Source: Polytrichum commune (lineage: Eukaryota > Streptophyta > Polytrichopsida > Polytrichales > Polytrichaceae). From it: a DNA stretch of 64,000 nucleotides. A model generated the notes under the pieces. The model was not told the origin of the DNA. It did no database searches and saw only the letters and a list, made by a program, of their open reading frames with translations. The stretch lies in contig OX485806.1 of assembly GCA_950295325.1 (NCBI GenBank), positions 51,269,169-51,333,168 of the forward strand, given 5' to 3'. Shown here one piece after another: positions 45,061 to 57,130 of this stretch. A program made the translations under genes and the position numbers. The first letter of the stretch is position 1, and each line of letters begins with the position of its first letter.

Positions 45061-46480
45061 AAGGAAATGATCATATTTTTGAAACACAAATTACGTTGTC
45101 AACAAATTTGTGTTAAAACAAATTCGAACATCCCAACAATCAAATACATTATAGGTTTATTATTGTGTAATGAAATTGCAAATCATAGTAGTAGCATGTA
45201 GCTTCAAGCCACTCTTAATATAATCAATCTTTGAACTCAATATAAAGTCTATGGCATTTTGTTGTGTTTCAAACCCATCATTCAAGTCTCATTTTCAAAT
45301 TAAGATACCCTAGCAGGACAATCATTTGTCATGTTCGAGTCTCACATGTATTGATCACAATGCAATGTTGATCTCCCGAAATCCAAAGCCATTTGCAAGA
45401 ACTAAGCCTTTCCATATCATGATTGTGATCATCGGTTAACTTCATTTGTGTTTCTAGAATTTGAATAAACAATGTGAAAAACTTCTAAATCATGCGATTT
45501 AGACAAAATCTTCATAAAGAAGGTGGAAGGGGTGGGTGGGGGGGGGGGGGGGAAGGAGGAAGTGATCCCTTGCCCAATCTTTTCCTCAAAAATATTATGC
45601 CCTTTGTTCAATATTGCTTGACATGCCCTTTGTCCAATGTTGCATGACTTGCCCTTTGCCTAGGAGAAAAAAAAAATGCTATAGATAGTGATGAGGGAGG
45701 GAAATATAAATTATAATACAAACACCCATTAGAGTCAAACCACTTATTCCTAATCATGACCCCATCGAGAATCTATAGGGTGACATAATTTCAATAAGGT
45801 TGGGACTAATGTTGGTATTAATTTGTGGGTAGTTAAAGTAGGGTTCCACGTTTCACAATTTCCAAAAGTTAGTTTTCACGTAGGTCGCTTGCCCACCAAA
45901 TGTAGTGGGAAGGTAGATGCCACTAGGTGGAATTCACATATTCACTAGAAATTGGTGGCAAAGTAGTCTACATGGAAACTAACCTTAAGTCCCCAACTAC
46001 GGTTATGGTATCACCAAGGAATTGATAGTGCCATGATACATGTCCCATTATTGTATGTTAAAATGATAAGGAATTCGTCTCAAACTGAGTGTTTATGGCA
46101 AACTCTAGACATTGATAATGTGTATTAGGTTTACAACAAAAATGCCATGTTTTCCCCCTAAAAGAAAAACTCTTATGAATAAAATTTGAGAAGGACCAAT
46201 AGGCAATGTTGTGAGAAATCCGTAATGTAATCTCCACATGTTTTTGTGCCTACTACCCAAAAAAATTAGAAACTTTTGGCTTCAAAAATCCATAGTAACT
46301 TCAATCTAAGGAATAAAATTACTCAAAAATTTGCAATCATCCTGATTTCTATTTTCTTGCGCTGGAAAAATATGCATCGCCTTATACTTCTCCAGATTTG
46401 GCGCAGAATCTCTAAGTGATCGCTTATGGGTCACTCTGAAAATTTTTGGGCAGGTCTTTACATGCATGTCACGGCCCGGA
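45061..46480. other. AT-rich intergenic DNA upstream of the ClpS gene
   Basis: No gene recognised. It contains a G-run of 15 within GGGGTGGGTGGGG (45530-45552). Base composition shifts to more balanced near 46450, where the ClpS promoter or leader should begin. I see no clear TATA box. Confidence 0.45.
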
Positions 46481-46626
46481 TAGGGTAGGGCCACTTGGAC
46501 ACTCAAGCAGAAGCGTGCCTCCGTAACAGCCACAAACCTCATCGGCGCCAGTACAATATTCGACAGTGGTCATTAGCGCTGCACCGATACTGGCGGGATA
46601 CTCCCTGGCTTTGTCCGGCAGTTCTC

Positions 46627-49600
46627 ATGACCTTTGAGCTGCCTTGGTTTGGCCGTCCGGTGGTGAGCCTGGTGCTGTCATCCTCTAGGATGTGTGATTG
46701 GTTAAGTCCTGCTCAGTCTTTACACTCAACTTTTCTCCCGCTGGCGAAAATTTGGCTTGTTCGTAGGCTTTGTTGATTCGGGGTCACAGTCTAATCTCGA
46801 TATTGAGACTGCACTACAAGTTACTCCTTGCTTATCGACGCATGGAGGAAGAATTCTAGAATTCAAGCAGGTTCGAAATCTGATTCTTAAGTTCAAGTTT
46901 GGGTCTTTGATCGTTGTACAGGTATTGTATCAGATATTGCATCACTTTCGTACTCTTTGTGGCGCTTTCTGAATTTTAATGGCAGTGATTTCTAGTGTAT
47001 AATTAATCTCCATCGATTGTGATGTTTGCTAGAGGCCATTTTAGAGTCCTGAAACCTAAAATGTCACGCTCATCCAGCTTCCTGGTAACCCTGTGCGGTC
47101 GTTTTATTTGGTGTCTGCATATCATCAGAAGAGGCTTAAACTAGTGAAGTGGGTTGGCTTATTGAGGTCAAAGTAGATAGTTTATCTGACGAGGAAATTA
47201 GACGTGGACCTAGGGTGGTTCTCAATTGCTCACGACCGATCTGCTGCAAGGTTGCTGCATGGATACCCATGATCGTCGCACATTGGTTCACGTTGGGTCT
47301 TTTTAGTTCTTAAAGCATACAAAACAAGAAAATGGACTGAATCAACAATCTTTTTTTTTTGCGAGAGCTGGTTGTTTAGTGGACATTGAACCAACACACA
47401 AACGATCCAAAAAGTGCACACATTGAGTTGGTTGTTGAGATGATAAGTTTGAAGACTACCTTAAGTAGGTGGGCAAGTTTTTTTTCCGGGAAAATCTTAG
47501 TTCGTGAATGAAATGAAATTGATCTTAGAGTCCGGGAAGCCGACAAAGCTAATGGGATTGTACATCAGGATGGTTTCAAACCAATTATTCTCTAGAGTGG
47601 CGGAGTAGCGTAGCCTCCATTAGATAGAGGTTAATGGAAACTTGATGTTCTAAGTGAAAGAAATACTTGAGTCCTCTTGGAACTACATTCTCAAATAGTG
47701 ATGGAAACTTATCTCTAATGGGATTGTATAGGGAACATTCCAACACGAATTGTGCTTCATTTTCAATTGTATTATAAGAGCAAAAGTGACATATTCTCCT
47801 ATCTCTAGAGATAGGAATAATTGTCCATTGTCTCGTTTCAATGACAAGTCTATGGTTCAAGGTGTGGTAAGTAGCAATGGTCTTGCGTTGTGGTGGTGGA
47901 GTCAATGTTGCTTCAAGCACAATTCAGTCGTATTGAATAAAATCCTTGAGGTGGAGGTAATCTAGTTTCTCCCGAGAGAGATGGAAAGTTTCTCTCCGAT
48001 ACAAGGTGACTAGAATTAGAATGCCCATTTAAGGTCACTGCGTATTTAAGGCAATCAGGTCACAGGTGACTTACCCATGATTCCATTCAAGGTCATTTAG
48101 ATTCAAGGTCACTAAAACTGGAATGCCCATGATTGCATTCAAGATTGCTGCTTATCCATGGAGTACCCACCTTATCTCATACAAATGTACAGATCGCCAG
48201 TCAAAGCTGTTTGCAGCCAGCTGTACCGTCCCCACTGAAAAGGCTACATCGTATATGGTATTTAGTATTACTTAATATTTGGAATTATGCAATGCAATAA
48301 ATTTTTACATTAGAATTCAATTTGTACTAGCAAATAGCTGAATAGGTTGTCTGGACATTAGAGGACATAAATGAGTTTACTTGGTAAAAGATTAGTTTCT
48401 TAGTGAATAGTTGTAGCATTGCGTAACTCCAAATGTTAAGTGACACTAAATACCATAAACAGTGTTGTGGTAATGTCTTGATGGGTCTGCAGTACCTTTG
48501 GCACCCCTTTAAGAATGTAGGTTAGTATTAGACATGTCATGTTACAGCCACTTAGATAAGTCATGTTGTACTCTGCATGCTCGATCGGGTCACTAGGAAG
48601 TCTTGTGGAAGGGGAACAGGCTTGTTAACCCGGAGGCTTTTGGAGCCCAACCTGGCTGTGGTGAAATTTTCCATGTATCTATTTTAGCCTGTCCACTGGA
48701 ATCTAGTATTGAATGAGTTATTGTCCAAGAGAATAAATAAGGGCTGGTAATATATCTCGTAAATTTATATCTTCATCATCTTTACGGGTCATTATCTTTT
48801 TTCACTTTGACACGTAGGTGCACTTTTGGGACACGGTAAGTTATCTTGTGTGCCTACACGTGGTTGTAGTGCTCTGTTTCTTTCAGAACCTTGACGTTGA
48901 GGCTTGTAATTTGGCGTCAAATTCCTGTCAATTCTTGATATTTGCCTTACTGTTCATTCTACAGGATGCTTCTTCAATGCGTTGGAGTTCATTACTATGC
49001 AAGGTACAAGTTGCACAGCGGCCTTCGGATTTGTTGCATCTGTACTACTGCTGTTAATATTTTGATCTTTGTAATGTCTGTATGCATAGGGGAATTCATG
49101 GCCCTATTGACACTCACATGTAAGTAGTTCCTATGGGCTTGAGCCAGAGGGACTTCTTACGTGTGAAGCTGCTGCATTTCTCCACATAATGCACTAAGAC
49201 CAGGGCATTCAATGAGATGGAATGCTCCAGCATATCACCTTGAATCTCCACGTGCATTATGAAGGAAGGTGATATGTTTTGTTTGTCATTCTACGATCCC
49301 TTGGATTTTGAGATGTAGTACTGGTGCATTCCTGTGCATAATGTTCTGATCCCTTGGGAGCCATACGCCTCAGAATCCAAGTGTTCGTAACATGACAATT
49401 AAAACATATCACCTTCCTTCATAATGCACGTGGGGATTCAAGGTGATGTACTGGAGCATTCCTTCTCATGGAATGCCCTGGTCTTAGTGCATTATGTGGG
49501 ACCTGATACACCAGCAGGCCACCTTGAGAACCTCGAGTGCACTTATGTAGGAAGGTGAACTGTCACATTGAGATTTCTCAGACCTTGGGGCGGATGTCAT

Positions 49601-51925
49601 CTTCCTTAGTTGCTGTAGAGAGCTCTCTATGAGAAGGGGTTCTCGAAGTGGTTTTGTGACTAACAGTGGTGGAAGGAATTTGGATAATGTGGAAAGAAAT
49701 CACTGAAATCTACATCGTTTTTGTTCCTGAAAATCATGAACTGTTGGAATATGTCTTCCCGTTGAAATTTGACTCTGCTTTCAGACGTCTGAATATGAGC
49801 ACAATGGCATACTGCACATTATTAGGAATGCAGATCTGGAGTCTTACTTTGTGTTTTGTGACCTGTAACATTTGAGGAAGTGGTGGAGGTTCATGTTCTG
49901 AGGAGCCGACATGGAGGCCTTATGCTGGCTATCCAGCCTGTCAATCATGTATACGTCTAGTGATAACTTCCACTTCTTACCTTTCTCTGAGTCCTGGGTC
50001 GGTTAATTGTAATATGGGTGTCTATATGTGAGTAAAAGTGACTATGTAGTTTCTTTGTATTTCAATAATGTTCTATACCGAATGCTGGTTGTTTCTGTGT
50101 AGTTGGCCTGCAGGCATGGCAGAGGGGCTTCGTTTATTTCTTGCTGCCCATCCCACCGCATCCTACACTGGTGTCAAAGGTATGTTGATAATATGTCTGA
50201 TTCGTCCACAGAACATAACTCTGATGAGATGTGATGGAAATACTGTGAAAGCAATTGAGGCACCTAAAACATTTTGAGGGCTTCTTCCATGTCAGCAGCA
50301 CCTCCACGTTGACACATCCCTGTGCATTGTTCTTTGTGAGAGTTATGATGGAGGAGGAGTCCACGTTAATCCCCTCTTTGAAGGCGAACTATTTGTATGA
50401 GTGGCTTGTCAGGTTATCTCCATGTGAGTTTTTCTGTGTCAGGAGCTTGTGTTTTGCCTTGGTTTTCTTCTCTTGTTTTCTTTCTCATGAAGCGCATTTT
50501 AAGCAGGCCAACCACATGACTGAGTTGCTTCCATTACTTGCAACCATGGGTCACATTCATTTTGAATATCTGTTTATAGTACCATTAAGTATGTAGTAAG
50601 TTGCAACCGGACTGGTCATTTTGATGCTTGTTTTTCATTTTTAAAACTGGAGAAACGAGCTTCTAGATGTTCGTGGGGTTTCAAGAGTGTTTTTGAAATC
50701 GATGCCATGATTGTGAAGGATGAATTGTCTCATTAAAAGTACTGATGTACAACGATTTTGTGGAGGGGAAGCTTGTCTTCTCCATATTGGAACAATCAAA
50801 TAACTGTTCTTCAGTAGGTGCGGATTTCTGAGCTTTTCAAACTACATGCAATGTGCCACACTTTGTTAAATCTTGCTACGAATGTGGCAACTAGCGCACT
50901 TCAATCTTTGAAGTGCCTGGAGGGAATGACTTCACCTTTGGGCAGTCAAAAATATTACCATCGTGAAAAATTAGAAGGTTCAGTGGACATGATTGAAATC
51001 TGGTAGGAAGAGGATGCTTATTATCACTACTTTTTGAACAATCTTACGATGTGTACCACTTAACTAAGCTTTATGGGTGCCGGTGTGAAGGGTATGTATG
51101 AGGGCTTGCGCTGAGTTTCCCTTTAGATGGTTGAGCGTCGATGCTCTTTTGTCAAACGATAGAATCAATTGGTTGTTGCTGTTCATTAAGTAAGGTAGAG
51201 CTTGTTTTATGCCAGTCTTCAATTGCCAATGACAAGCAGGATGAAGTTCAGTCCTGATGTTACTTGACCTTTTAAATGTTATTCTTACTTTTCTGTTCTA
51301 GGCGGGTAGATGAACGGGTAAAGCCAACTAAGTCAAGAGATAACTGCCAAACTAAGTTAAGAGGTAACAATCGGGGTTGCCTATGCAGGTGTGGAGAAAC
51401 CGCCGAGAATACAGAGAAGTGTAATTAGAGGTTATAATATGTGTGCTACAAAAGTTCCTGGTCCAGGCAGTGGCGTATTGGACAGACCAATCCTTGACAA
51501 GACTACTCCAGTGCGAGAAAATAAGTTTGATCTGGTGTAAGTTTCCATGAGTTCATAGGCAGTGACTATATCATTAGACTTCCATAGATACCATTGCTCA
51601 AAGGTTGTTTTCTTGAAGGATTGAGCCTCTTCTCCTCAGCACTTACTTTGCTGAGTGAAACAGGAAGCAGAAGAAAACGTCACCTCCCTACCAAGTTATG
51701 CTTCACAACGACAATTTCAACAAACGGGAGTATGTTGTCCAAGTCTTGATGAAGGTGATCCCAGGTATGACTGTCGACACTGCAGTGAATGTCATGCAAG
51801 AAGCGCACATTAATGGGCTTGCTGTTGTCATCATTTGCCCCCAAGAAGATGCTGAGGAGCATTGTTTGCAGTTGCGTAGCAATGGCCTTTTGAGTTCTGT
51901 CGAACCAGCCAGTGGTGGCTGTTAA
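46627..51925 (+). CDS. CLPS1: plastid ClpS adaptor protein (three exons)
   Basis: ClpS binds proteins with destabilising N-terminal residues and hands them to the ClpC-ClpPR protease in the plastid stroma. Exons 2 (51389-51536, ending GT|GTAAGT) and 3 (51664-51925, after AACAG) are certain: GSGVLDRPILDKTTPVREN, KKTSPPYQVMLHNDNFNKRE, then the ClpS core with VIPGMTVDTAVNVMQEAHINGL and AVVIICPQEDAEEHC, ending SSVEPASGGC. The His and Asn/Asp of the N-degron pocket (LHND, AHINGL) are present. Exon 1 is proposed at 46627-46762 (MTFELPWFGRPVVSLVLSSS...), Ser/Leu/Arg-rich and poor in acidic residues like a chloroplast transit peptide; its phase (1) fits exon 2 exactly, giving 181 residues, against roughly 160 in Arabidopsis. 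Exon 1 is less sure than the rest, and the first intron would be 4.6 kb. Confidence 0.85.
47585..47920 (-). pseudogene. LINE C-terminal zinc-finger fragment in ClpS intron 1
   Basis: The frame reads TIATYHTLNHRLVIETRQW, RRICHFCSYNTIENEAQFVLEC and SLYNPIRDKFPSLF. This is the C-x2-C ... H/F-x-L-E-C pattern (zf-RVT) found after the reverse transcriptase of non-LTR elements. No RT precedes it, so this is a 5'-truncated copy. It lies antisense to ClpS, within its first intron. The His of the finger is replaced by Gln (EAQF). Confidence 0.6.
49182..49499. repeat. 318-bp fold-back (99-bp inverted arms) in ClpS intron 1
   Basis: Left arm 49182-49280 and right arm 49401-49499 are reverse complements with about five or six mismatches in 99 bases, starting CCACATAATGCACTAAGACC and closing at GGTGATATGTTTT; the loop is 120 bases. 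No clear target duplication is visible. It could be a MITE-type fold-back or a MIRNA-like hairpin; the long near-perfect stem would give small-interfering-type RNA if transcribed with the intron. Confidence 0.8.
49509..49575 (+). repeat. partial diverged third copy of the fold-back arm
   Basis: The sequence AGCAGGCCACCTTGAGAACC ... GAAGGTGAACTG resembles AGCATATCACCTTGAATCTCC ... GAAGGTGATATG of the left arm, in the same direction. It shows local duplication of the arm sequence. Confidence 0.45.
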
Positions 51926-54057
51926 TTGTGCCTCACCCTTAGAAAGTGCAATTTATTGTATATTGGGGATGTATTACACTAGGGAATCATTCTTTGGCTG
52001 CGAGTATGAGTGACAAGTGGAGCTAGCTTGGGCACATGCTTGTTTTCTGTTTAATGTTGATATAAATTTGCAACACTGTATATCTTTGATAGTGGTAAGA
52101 ATGTGAAGCTATTAAAGAATAGGTGTAATGCAGCTTCTGGAGTTGCTGTTTGTGAAAATTGTTTCTCTGAAATCACTTGGGAATATAGCTGTGCACTTAG
52201 TAGTGTTAGTGGGTGTGAATGCTAAGTATTATAAGTAGCCTATAATATTATCTAAAAATATTGTATAGATAGAAGTTGGTCCATGTTTTCTGGGATGATC
52301 TGAATGGGGTAACAATCAGGTGTCAAAATTATGATAGTAGATAACATTTCGACTACTGTAGTCTCCTTGCTTTGAGGCCAAGGGTTCTCAAAAATCTATT
52401 TTTGAGAAGAATTATGGAATCAATTTCAATTTCCAAATTCCAATCTAGGGTTTTCAATTATACAATTATTGGAGGATTTACAAATTAATTGGTTTTAAGA
52501 TCTTGTTGCAATTACCAACCTTTCGTATTTGTTCATGTTGATTTTTGTTTTGTTTTTGTAAACATAAATTTAACCATATTTTATTTGGGTAAAATTCTTG
52601 TTGAATGTATTGTAATAAACTTATAGGCTACAAATATCTTCTAGTATGGCAAGTTGCAAGAAACAAGCAGCCTTTTCATGTCATTGAGATCCATTTCTAA
52701 TGTCCCCACATGTGTCTTACATCATCTCAACCAAAGACCCCAATAGGTTGTTTAGGTTTTCTTTCTCTTTTATGTTACCATTGAAGGAGCCAGTCATAGG
52801 AGAGTGTCGCATTGTATTATTTTTGGGCAAATTATATAAAAGATTAAGGTAAATACATTTATTCGAGTGAGCATTGTAGTGATGGTATAGGTCATTGAAA
52901 CCAATAAGGCAAGTTTTTTCCCCTTTGTTGTTATGCTTACCCATACACGCATACACCCATCCTTGGACATATGGCGTATGTCATTATAAAAGTAGCATGT
53001 GCAAAGTTAAAATAATCCTTAAAACAAAATAACCCTAAATCTAGAAACAAATAGGGTGTCATAGCCTCAACATACCTGAAAACTCCATTGTTTTTCATAG
53101 CAATAGTGTCCTCAATGTAGTGTGGTAAATGTGTTGTAAACATTTGGCATTCCAACTCAAAGCAATTATGACTCATCAACTAGAGGTTGCAAAAAAAATG
53201 TCCATGTCATTTACTTGTCTTGGCCCTCCATCATTATATGCACACCATTATTGCTTAAAGTTGCAAACATTGATATTGAATTAGTAGGTGTAAATGCATT
53301 GCACAAAATAATGATTTTATTGGCAAACCAATGAAACAGTGAAGCCCATAAAACAATCCAACATCCAACGTCATATTTCATCTACAAAGAACATGTACAT
53401 TCTTATGTCCACCATTAAATGATTTAAGAATTATGTTTTTTTGATTTTCAATCATGTTGTGAATGAGAAACCAATATTTCTCCATATGCTAATTGTTCAT
53501 TGGAATCTATCTCAATAAGAAATCTCCTTCATTTCTCATTGACCATTTTGTATCTAAAAAGGATACTCTACTTTTCATTGAGATTTCATTTACCAAAATG
53601 GTGTTCGTTATATATTTCCAATTCCATTTTCATGTTATCATCACAAAGTTGAAATTCTTCTAGGTTGGAAAACCCCAACCCCCTCATGATGTGTTGTTGG
53701 ATCAACCATGTTTGAAGAGGGAACCTAAGATATGAACGATGAGCAGTGAGCAATGAGCGGTGAGCGGTAACACATGAGCAGTGAGCGGTAACATGTGAGC
53801 AATGATGCCATATTTAGTAATTATGTATGATTTTAGGGTCCATAATCTAAATTTGGTAATATTTTTATTGCAATTTTCAATTATAAAGTACTAATATTTT
53901 GAATGAACAACAATGAAGGAGGCCTATTACCATGGATACTTTAAAAAACTATCAGTCCATTGTTGATTTTTATTATAACACTCCACACCAATACATGTCA
54001 CTTATTGACATTTTCAAGCATGTGGCTGAACCCAACACTTGGAACATTACTCACACT
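51926..54057. other. ClpS 3' flank, then AT-rich DNA with an unidentified - strand coding-like remnant
   Basis: The first few hundred bases probably hold the ClpS 3' untranslated region. Between 53179 and 52717 two consecutive - strand frames (ending GSLVEMM) contain CFELECQMFTTHLPHYIEDT and NLLYNLPKNNTMRHSP; they look protein-derived but I recognise no family. No intact gene is visible. Confidence 0.35.
53736..53808. repeat. short imperfect tandem repeat (TGAGCRGTGAGCGGTAACA)
   Basis: The words GAGCAGTGAGC, GAGCGGTGAGCGGTAACA and GAGCAGTGAGCGGTAACA follow one another over about 70 bases. Local replication slippage is the likely cause. Confidence 0.7.
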
Positions 54058-55809
54058 CTACAACACCGGGAAGTTCAAGTAGTCGCATGACCTTGTTGTA
54101 GGCATATGTTGGAACGTGTGTAAACTTATCGTTGTCGTAATCCACCTTGCACAGAAATCTAAACACATAATAAAGATGTTTGCAGTGCATGCATTTCCTT
54201 TTCTTTCCCAAAGCTTGAGATGACATTTTTGTGAAGTTAGGGCATGTGCAATGCGTGATGTCGACAATTTATGATATGGTATGAGATATCCTCCTTGGAG
54301 ATGATGTTGATTATCACTCCAAATCCTAGATATGGAATGGCAGTCATTCCAATAACATAATAAATGGAACCCGACGTCTTCGAGCACCAACACCTCCTCC
54401 CTCGAGAGATTAATACCTATCTTCACCGGCCATGTGTTGGGGACTATAGGCCAGTCTAGAACGTATTTTTTTGGTTGCCACTCACACAACGTTTAATGTC
54501 GTTAGGGCAAAACCAAAACTCGTGCTCCACATTGTTGGTGGAACAAAATTCTTTCTTCAATCCTTTGTAAGTTGGAGCATGAGTGCCATGTTTTCCAATG
54601 TTGATTTTTGCATTGCCTAAAGAACATGTATTGATTTGCATTGCCCAACATCTTTTGGCCGAGCTTGGGGGCAATCTAGCAATGTGTCACTGAGAAACAA
54701 GGCAATCACTCTCTAACACAGATGTGGTATGAGCCACACCATGCTCTCTAGAATTCAAGGACTCTTCTATGCATGCTCTTTTAGCCCAACCAGTGTTAGG
54801 GTGAGGTATGGAATAGTTAACTTTGTTGGGTCAATATGAGTCACAATCGGCTCCGGGTGGCAAGTCAAGCTTCCGTTTGGTGGACCCAAACAACTCCGAT
54901 CCCTCCAAAGTACAATCCCTAGTGTTAAGATCTTCTACCCCTAGATTAGATTTCATGGCATCTGCTAGCAGCTTGGGATCTCCACATCCAGCAGCCTTCA
55001 AATTCAAGGATGTTGAATCAAGGCCTTTACCAGTGGCACCCCCTTTCAACCATGATCTATACTTTTCAATTTGCATGAATGCACAAATCAAATCATCCAC
55101 TGTTGCTTTGTAGAAACAAGTCATCTTGTTGCCGGACTGTTGGAACCACTAGTTGTGTACCGTCTCTATAAGATTACATGCTGGCATTTCTGCACATTCA
55201 TCTATAGTCATATCTTGCGAACACCACAATTGGAAATTGTCATAGATTATATATATTTATTAGATTTTCAAAATAAAACAACTCTTAAAAGTAGAATTTA
55301 GCAATGCACTTATAATAAGCATATAACCACCCCATTGCCTGTAACGGAAGTGCCAAAATCCCAACCACTCATAAAGACCGAGAATGCCATCTTCTATGGC
55401 AGCTCCAGACGATAACCACCATGAACGAAACACATGATATTTAGTCTCAGCTTCGTTCATTGTCTTCGCATCTTTGTAATCTTTGCATATTTTATTGTGC
55501 TAAAATTGTAAGGATGGTTTAATTTACTTTTGCGTCATCTTATCCAAACTTGCAGACCAATGGAAAAGACATGTGCGCTCACAATCGACCATTGGTAGAC
55601 GTGGGTCACCGTCCCCATAGATATTCCTCAGTGCATTTCAATTAGCGTAAACACTATCTACCATGAAACCCTTGAAGTTTACATTTGGCACTCCATTCTC
55701 CGCCATGACAGAATTCAAGTTTTCCCAGAACAATATTTGTACTCTACCATCTTCAGATTGCATGTCACAACATACAATTGTTAACACCTTACAATATTTG
55801 CTACCTTAC
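54058..55809 (-). mobile_element. unclassified coding repeat, copy 2 (better preserved; cut by gypsy LTR at 55810)
   Basis: The - strand encodes, in order: GRVQILFWENLNSVMAENGV, FKGFMVDSVYAN, GDGDPRLPMVDCERT, CLFHWSASLDK (about 55760-55545); FRSWWLSSGAAIEDGILGLY and LGFWHFRYRQWGG (55440-55330); MQIEKYRSWLKGGATGKGL (about 55080); KRCWAMQ, GKHGTHAPTYKGLKKEF (54650-54560); VLDWPIVPNTWPVKIGINLS (54460-54400); and a final THVPTYAYNKVMRLLELPG (about 54080). There are internal stops, including a TGA in place of a Trp codon in the second block. Copy 1 matches on the opposite strand at 41990-45060. The N-terminal part must lie beyond the gypsy element to the right. Family unknown; a transposase is my best guess. 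Confidence 0.6.
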
Positions 55810-57130
55810 TGTGAGGCCAAACCACCCACCCTTATGCGTCCTAGTCCGGGTGAGGGCATGGGGATCACATTCATGTTCACATAACTCCCTCTTCCCAACT
55901 TTGTAAAAATCCATTACATTTCCCATCAACTCTTGCACACCAATTTATTCTATAATACGAGTGCAAGCATTAAAAAAATACTCTTCTCTATTCATTCCCT
56001 TCTCCCTACACTAACTTACGAACCAACCCTCAAATCCCTACCAAAAGCTCATTCCTATATACCACCCTCTAATTTATGTGAGGCCAACCCCCCTTAATTC
56101 ACTAATGAGTTGAGTTCCTAGTTTAATCTTTCCCCCCTTTCCTAATTAGCTGGCCCACCATATGAGGTGACATTAGTACCCATGGCCCTTCCCATAACCG
56201 GTCCGAGCTCATAACCGGTCCCATGACCGGTCTCAATACCCAGCAGCTCCCGAGCTTGGGCTTCCTCCCAGTCGAATCAAAGCGCTAGGCTCAAAACCAG
56301 CAGCTCCCGAATTCAAAGCTTCAAAACCCAGCAGCATGCCGAGCTTGGGTTTCCTCCCAGTCGAATCAGAGCGCTAGGCTCAAAACCAACAAAACCCGAA
56401 TTCAAAGCTTCAAAAACCCAGCAGCATTCCGAGCTTGGGCTTCCTCCCAGTCGAATCAGAGCGCTAGGCTCAAAAACAACAGCTCCCGAATTCAAAGCTT
56501 CAAAAACCCAACAGCATTCCGAGCTTGGGCTTCCTCCCAGTCGAATCAAAGCGCTCGGCTCAACACCAACAGCTCCCGAATTTAAAGCTTCAAAACCCAG
56601 CAGCATGACGAGCTTGGGCTTCCTTCCAGTCGAATTAGAGCGCTAGGCTCAAAAACAACAGCTCCCGAATTCAAAGCTTTAAAACCCAGCAGCATTCCGA
56701 GCTTGGGCTTTCTCCCAGTAGCTCTTCCGAGCTCCTTGAGCTCTTTCCCCGCTCAACACAAAAAGAGGAAAGAGACCACACACAACCACCCGAGAGGGCT
56801 TAACCCCTTACCCCTCTCCTACATAATAGGACCTCATCCTATCCACTAAACCCTCACCCCTTAAACCAACAAGATAGGTCCCAATTCAAACACTTAAACC
56901 CCGAGGCCCCTTCCCTTGCTTTAACCCACAACCACTATATTCTAAATTTCAACCCATACTTACACTAATCTTTTAATTAACCGCACCAAATAAGCCTAAG
57001 GCCTAAAACATAAATCCACACTAAGCCTCACTTTTTTTAATCATTTTTGAGGTTTCAATAATGACTTCAAATGCAATTCTAAATAAATTCTAAACATAAA
57101 ATAATTATGAGCAACCATTTTGGGCTCATA
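55810..57130 (-). repeat. LTR adjoining pol, probable 3' LTR of the second gypsy element (TGTGAGCC family)
   Basis: - strand starts TATGAGCCCAAAATGG and ends TTTGGCCTCACA, 1,321 bases, close in length to the 1,326-bp solo LTR at 58930. A conserved GTGAGGCTTAGTGTGG block follows the start, and GAATAAATTGG, a poly-A-signal-like box, lies near the end; both point to - strand orientation, as expected for a 3' LTR. Against this, no polypurine tract precedes it, and TGGCGACCATCGGGGGA (57135-57151) on the + strand resembles an Arg-type primer site. Confidence 0.65.
56234..56715. repeat. ~90-bp minisatellite inside the LTR
   Basis: Five to six units of about 90 bases, each with CCGAGCTTGGG, TCCTCCCAGTCGAAT, AGCGCTAGGCTC and CCCGAATTCAAAGCTTC words. 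A 30-residue repeat ORF on the - strand is a by-product of the period being a multiple of three. Confidence 0.9.

Noticed and set aside
48010-48180. Repeated phrases (AAGGTCACT, GAATGCCCAT) in the ClpS intron.
   Set aside because: Copies are irregular and short; I could not define a unit or a boundary, so it is not listed as a feature.
56313-56606. A 97-codon - strand frame with a 30-residue internal repeat.
   Set aside because: It is created by a ~90-bp minisatellite whose period is divisible by three; no start context or homologue supports a protein.
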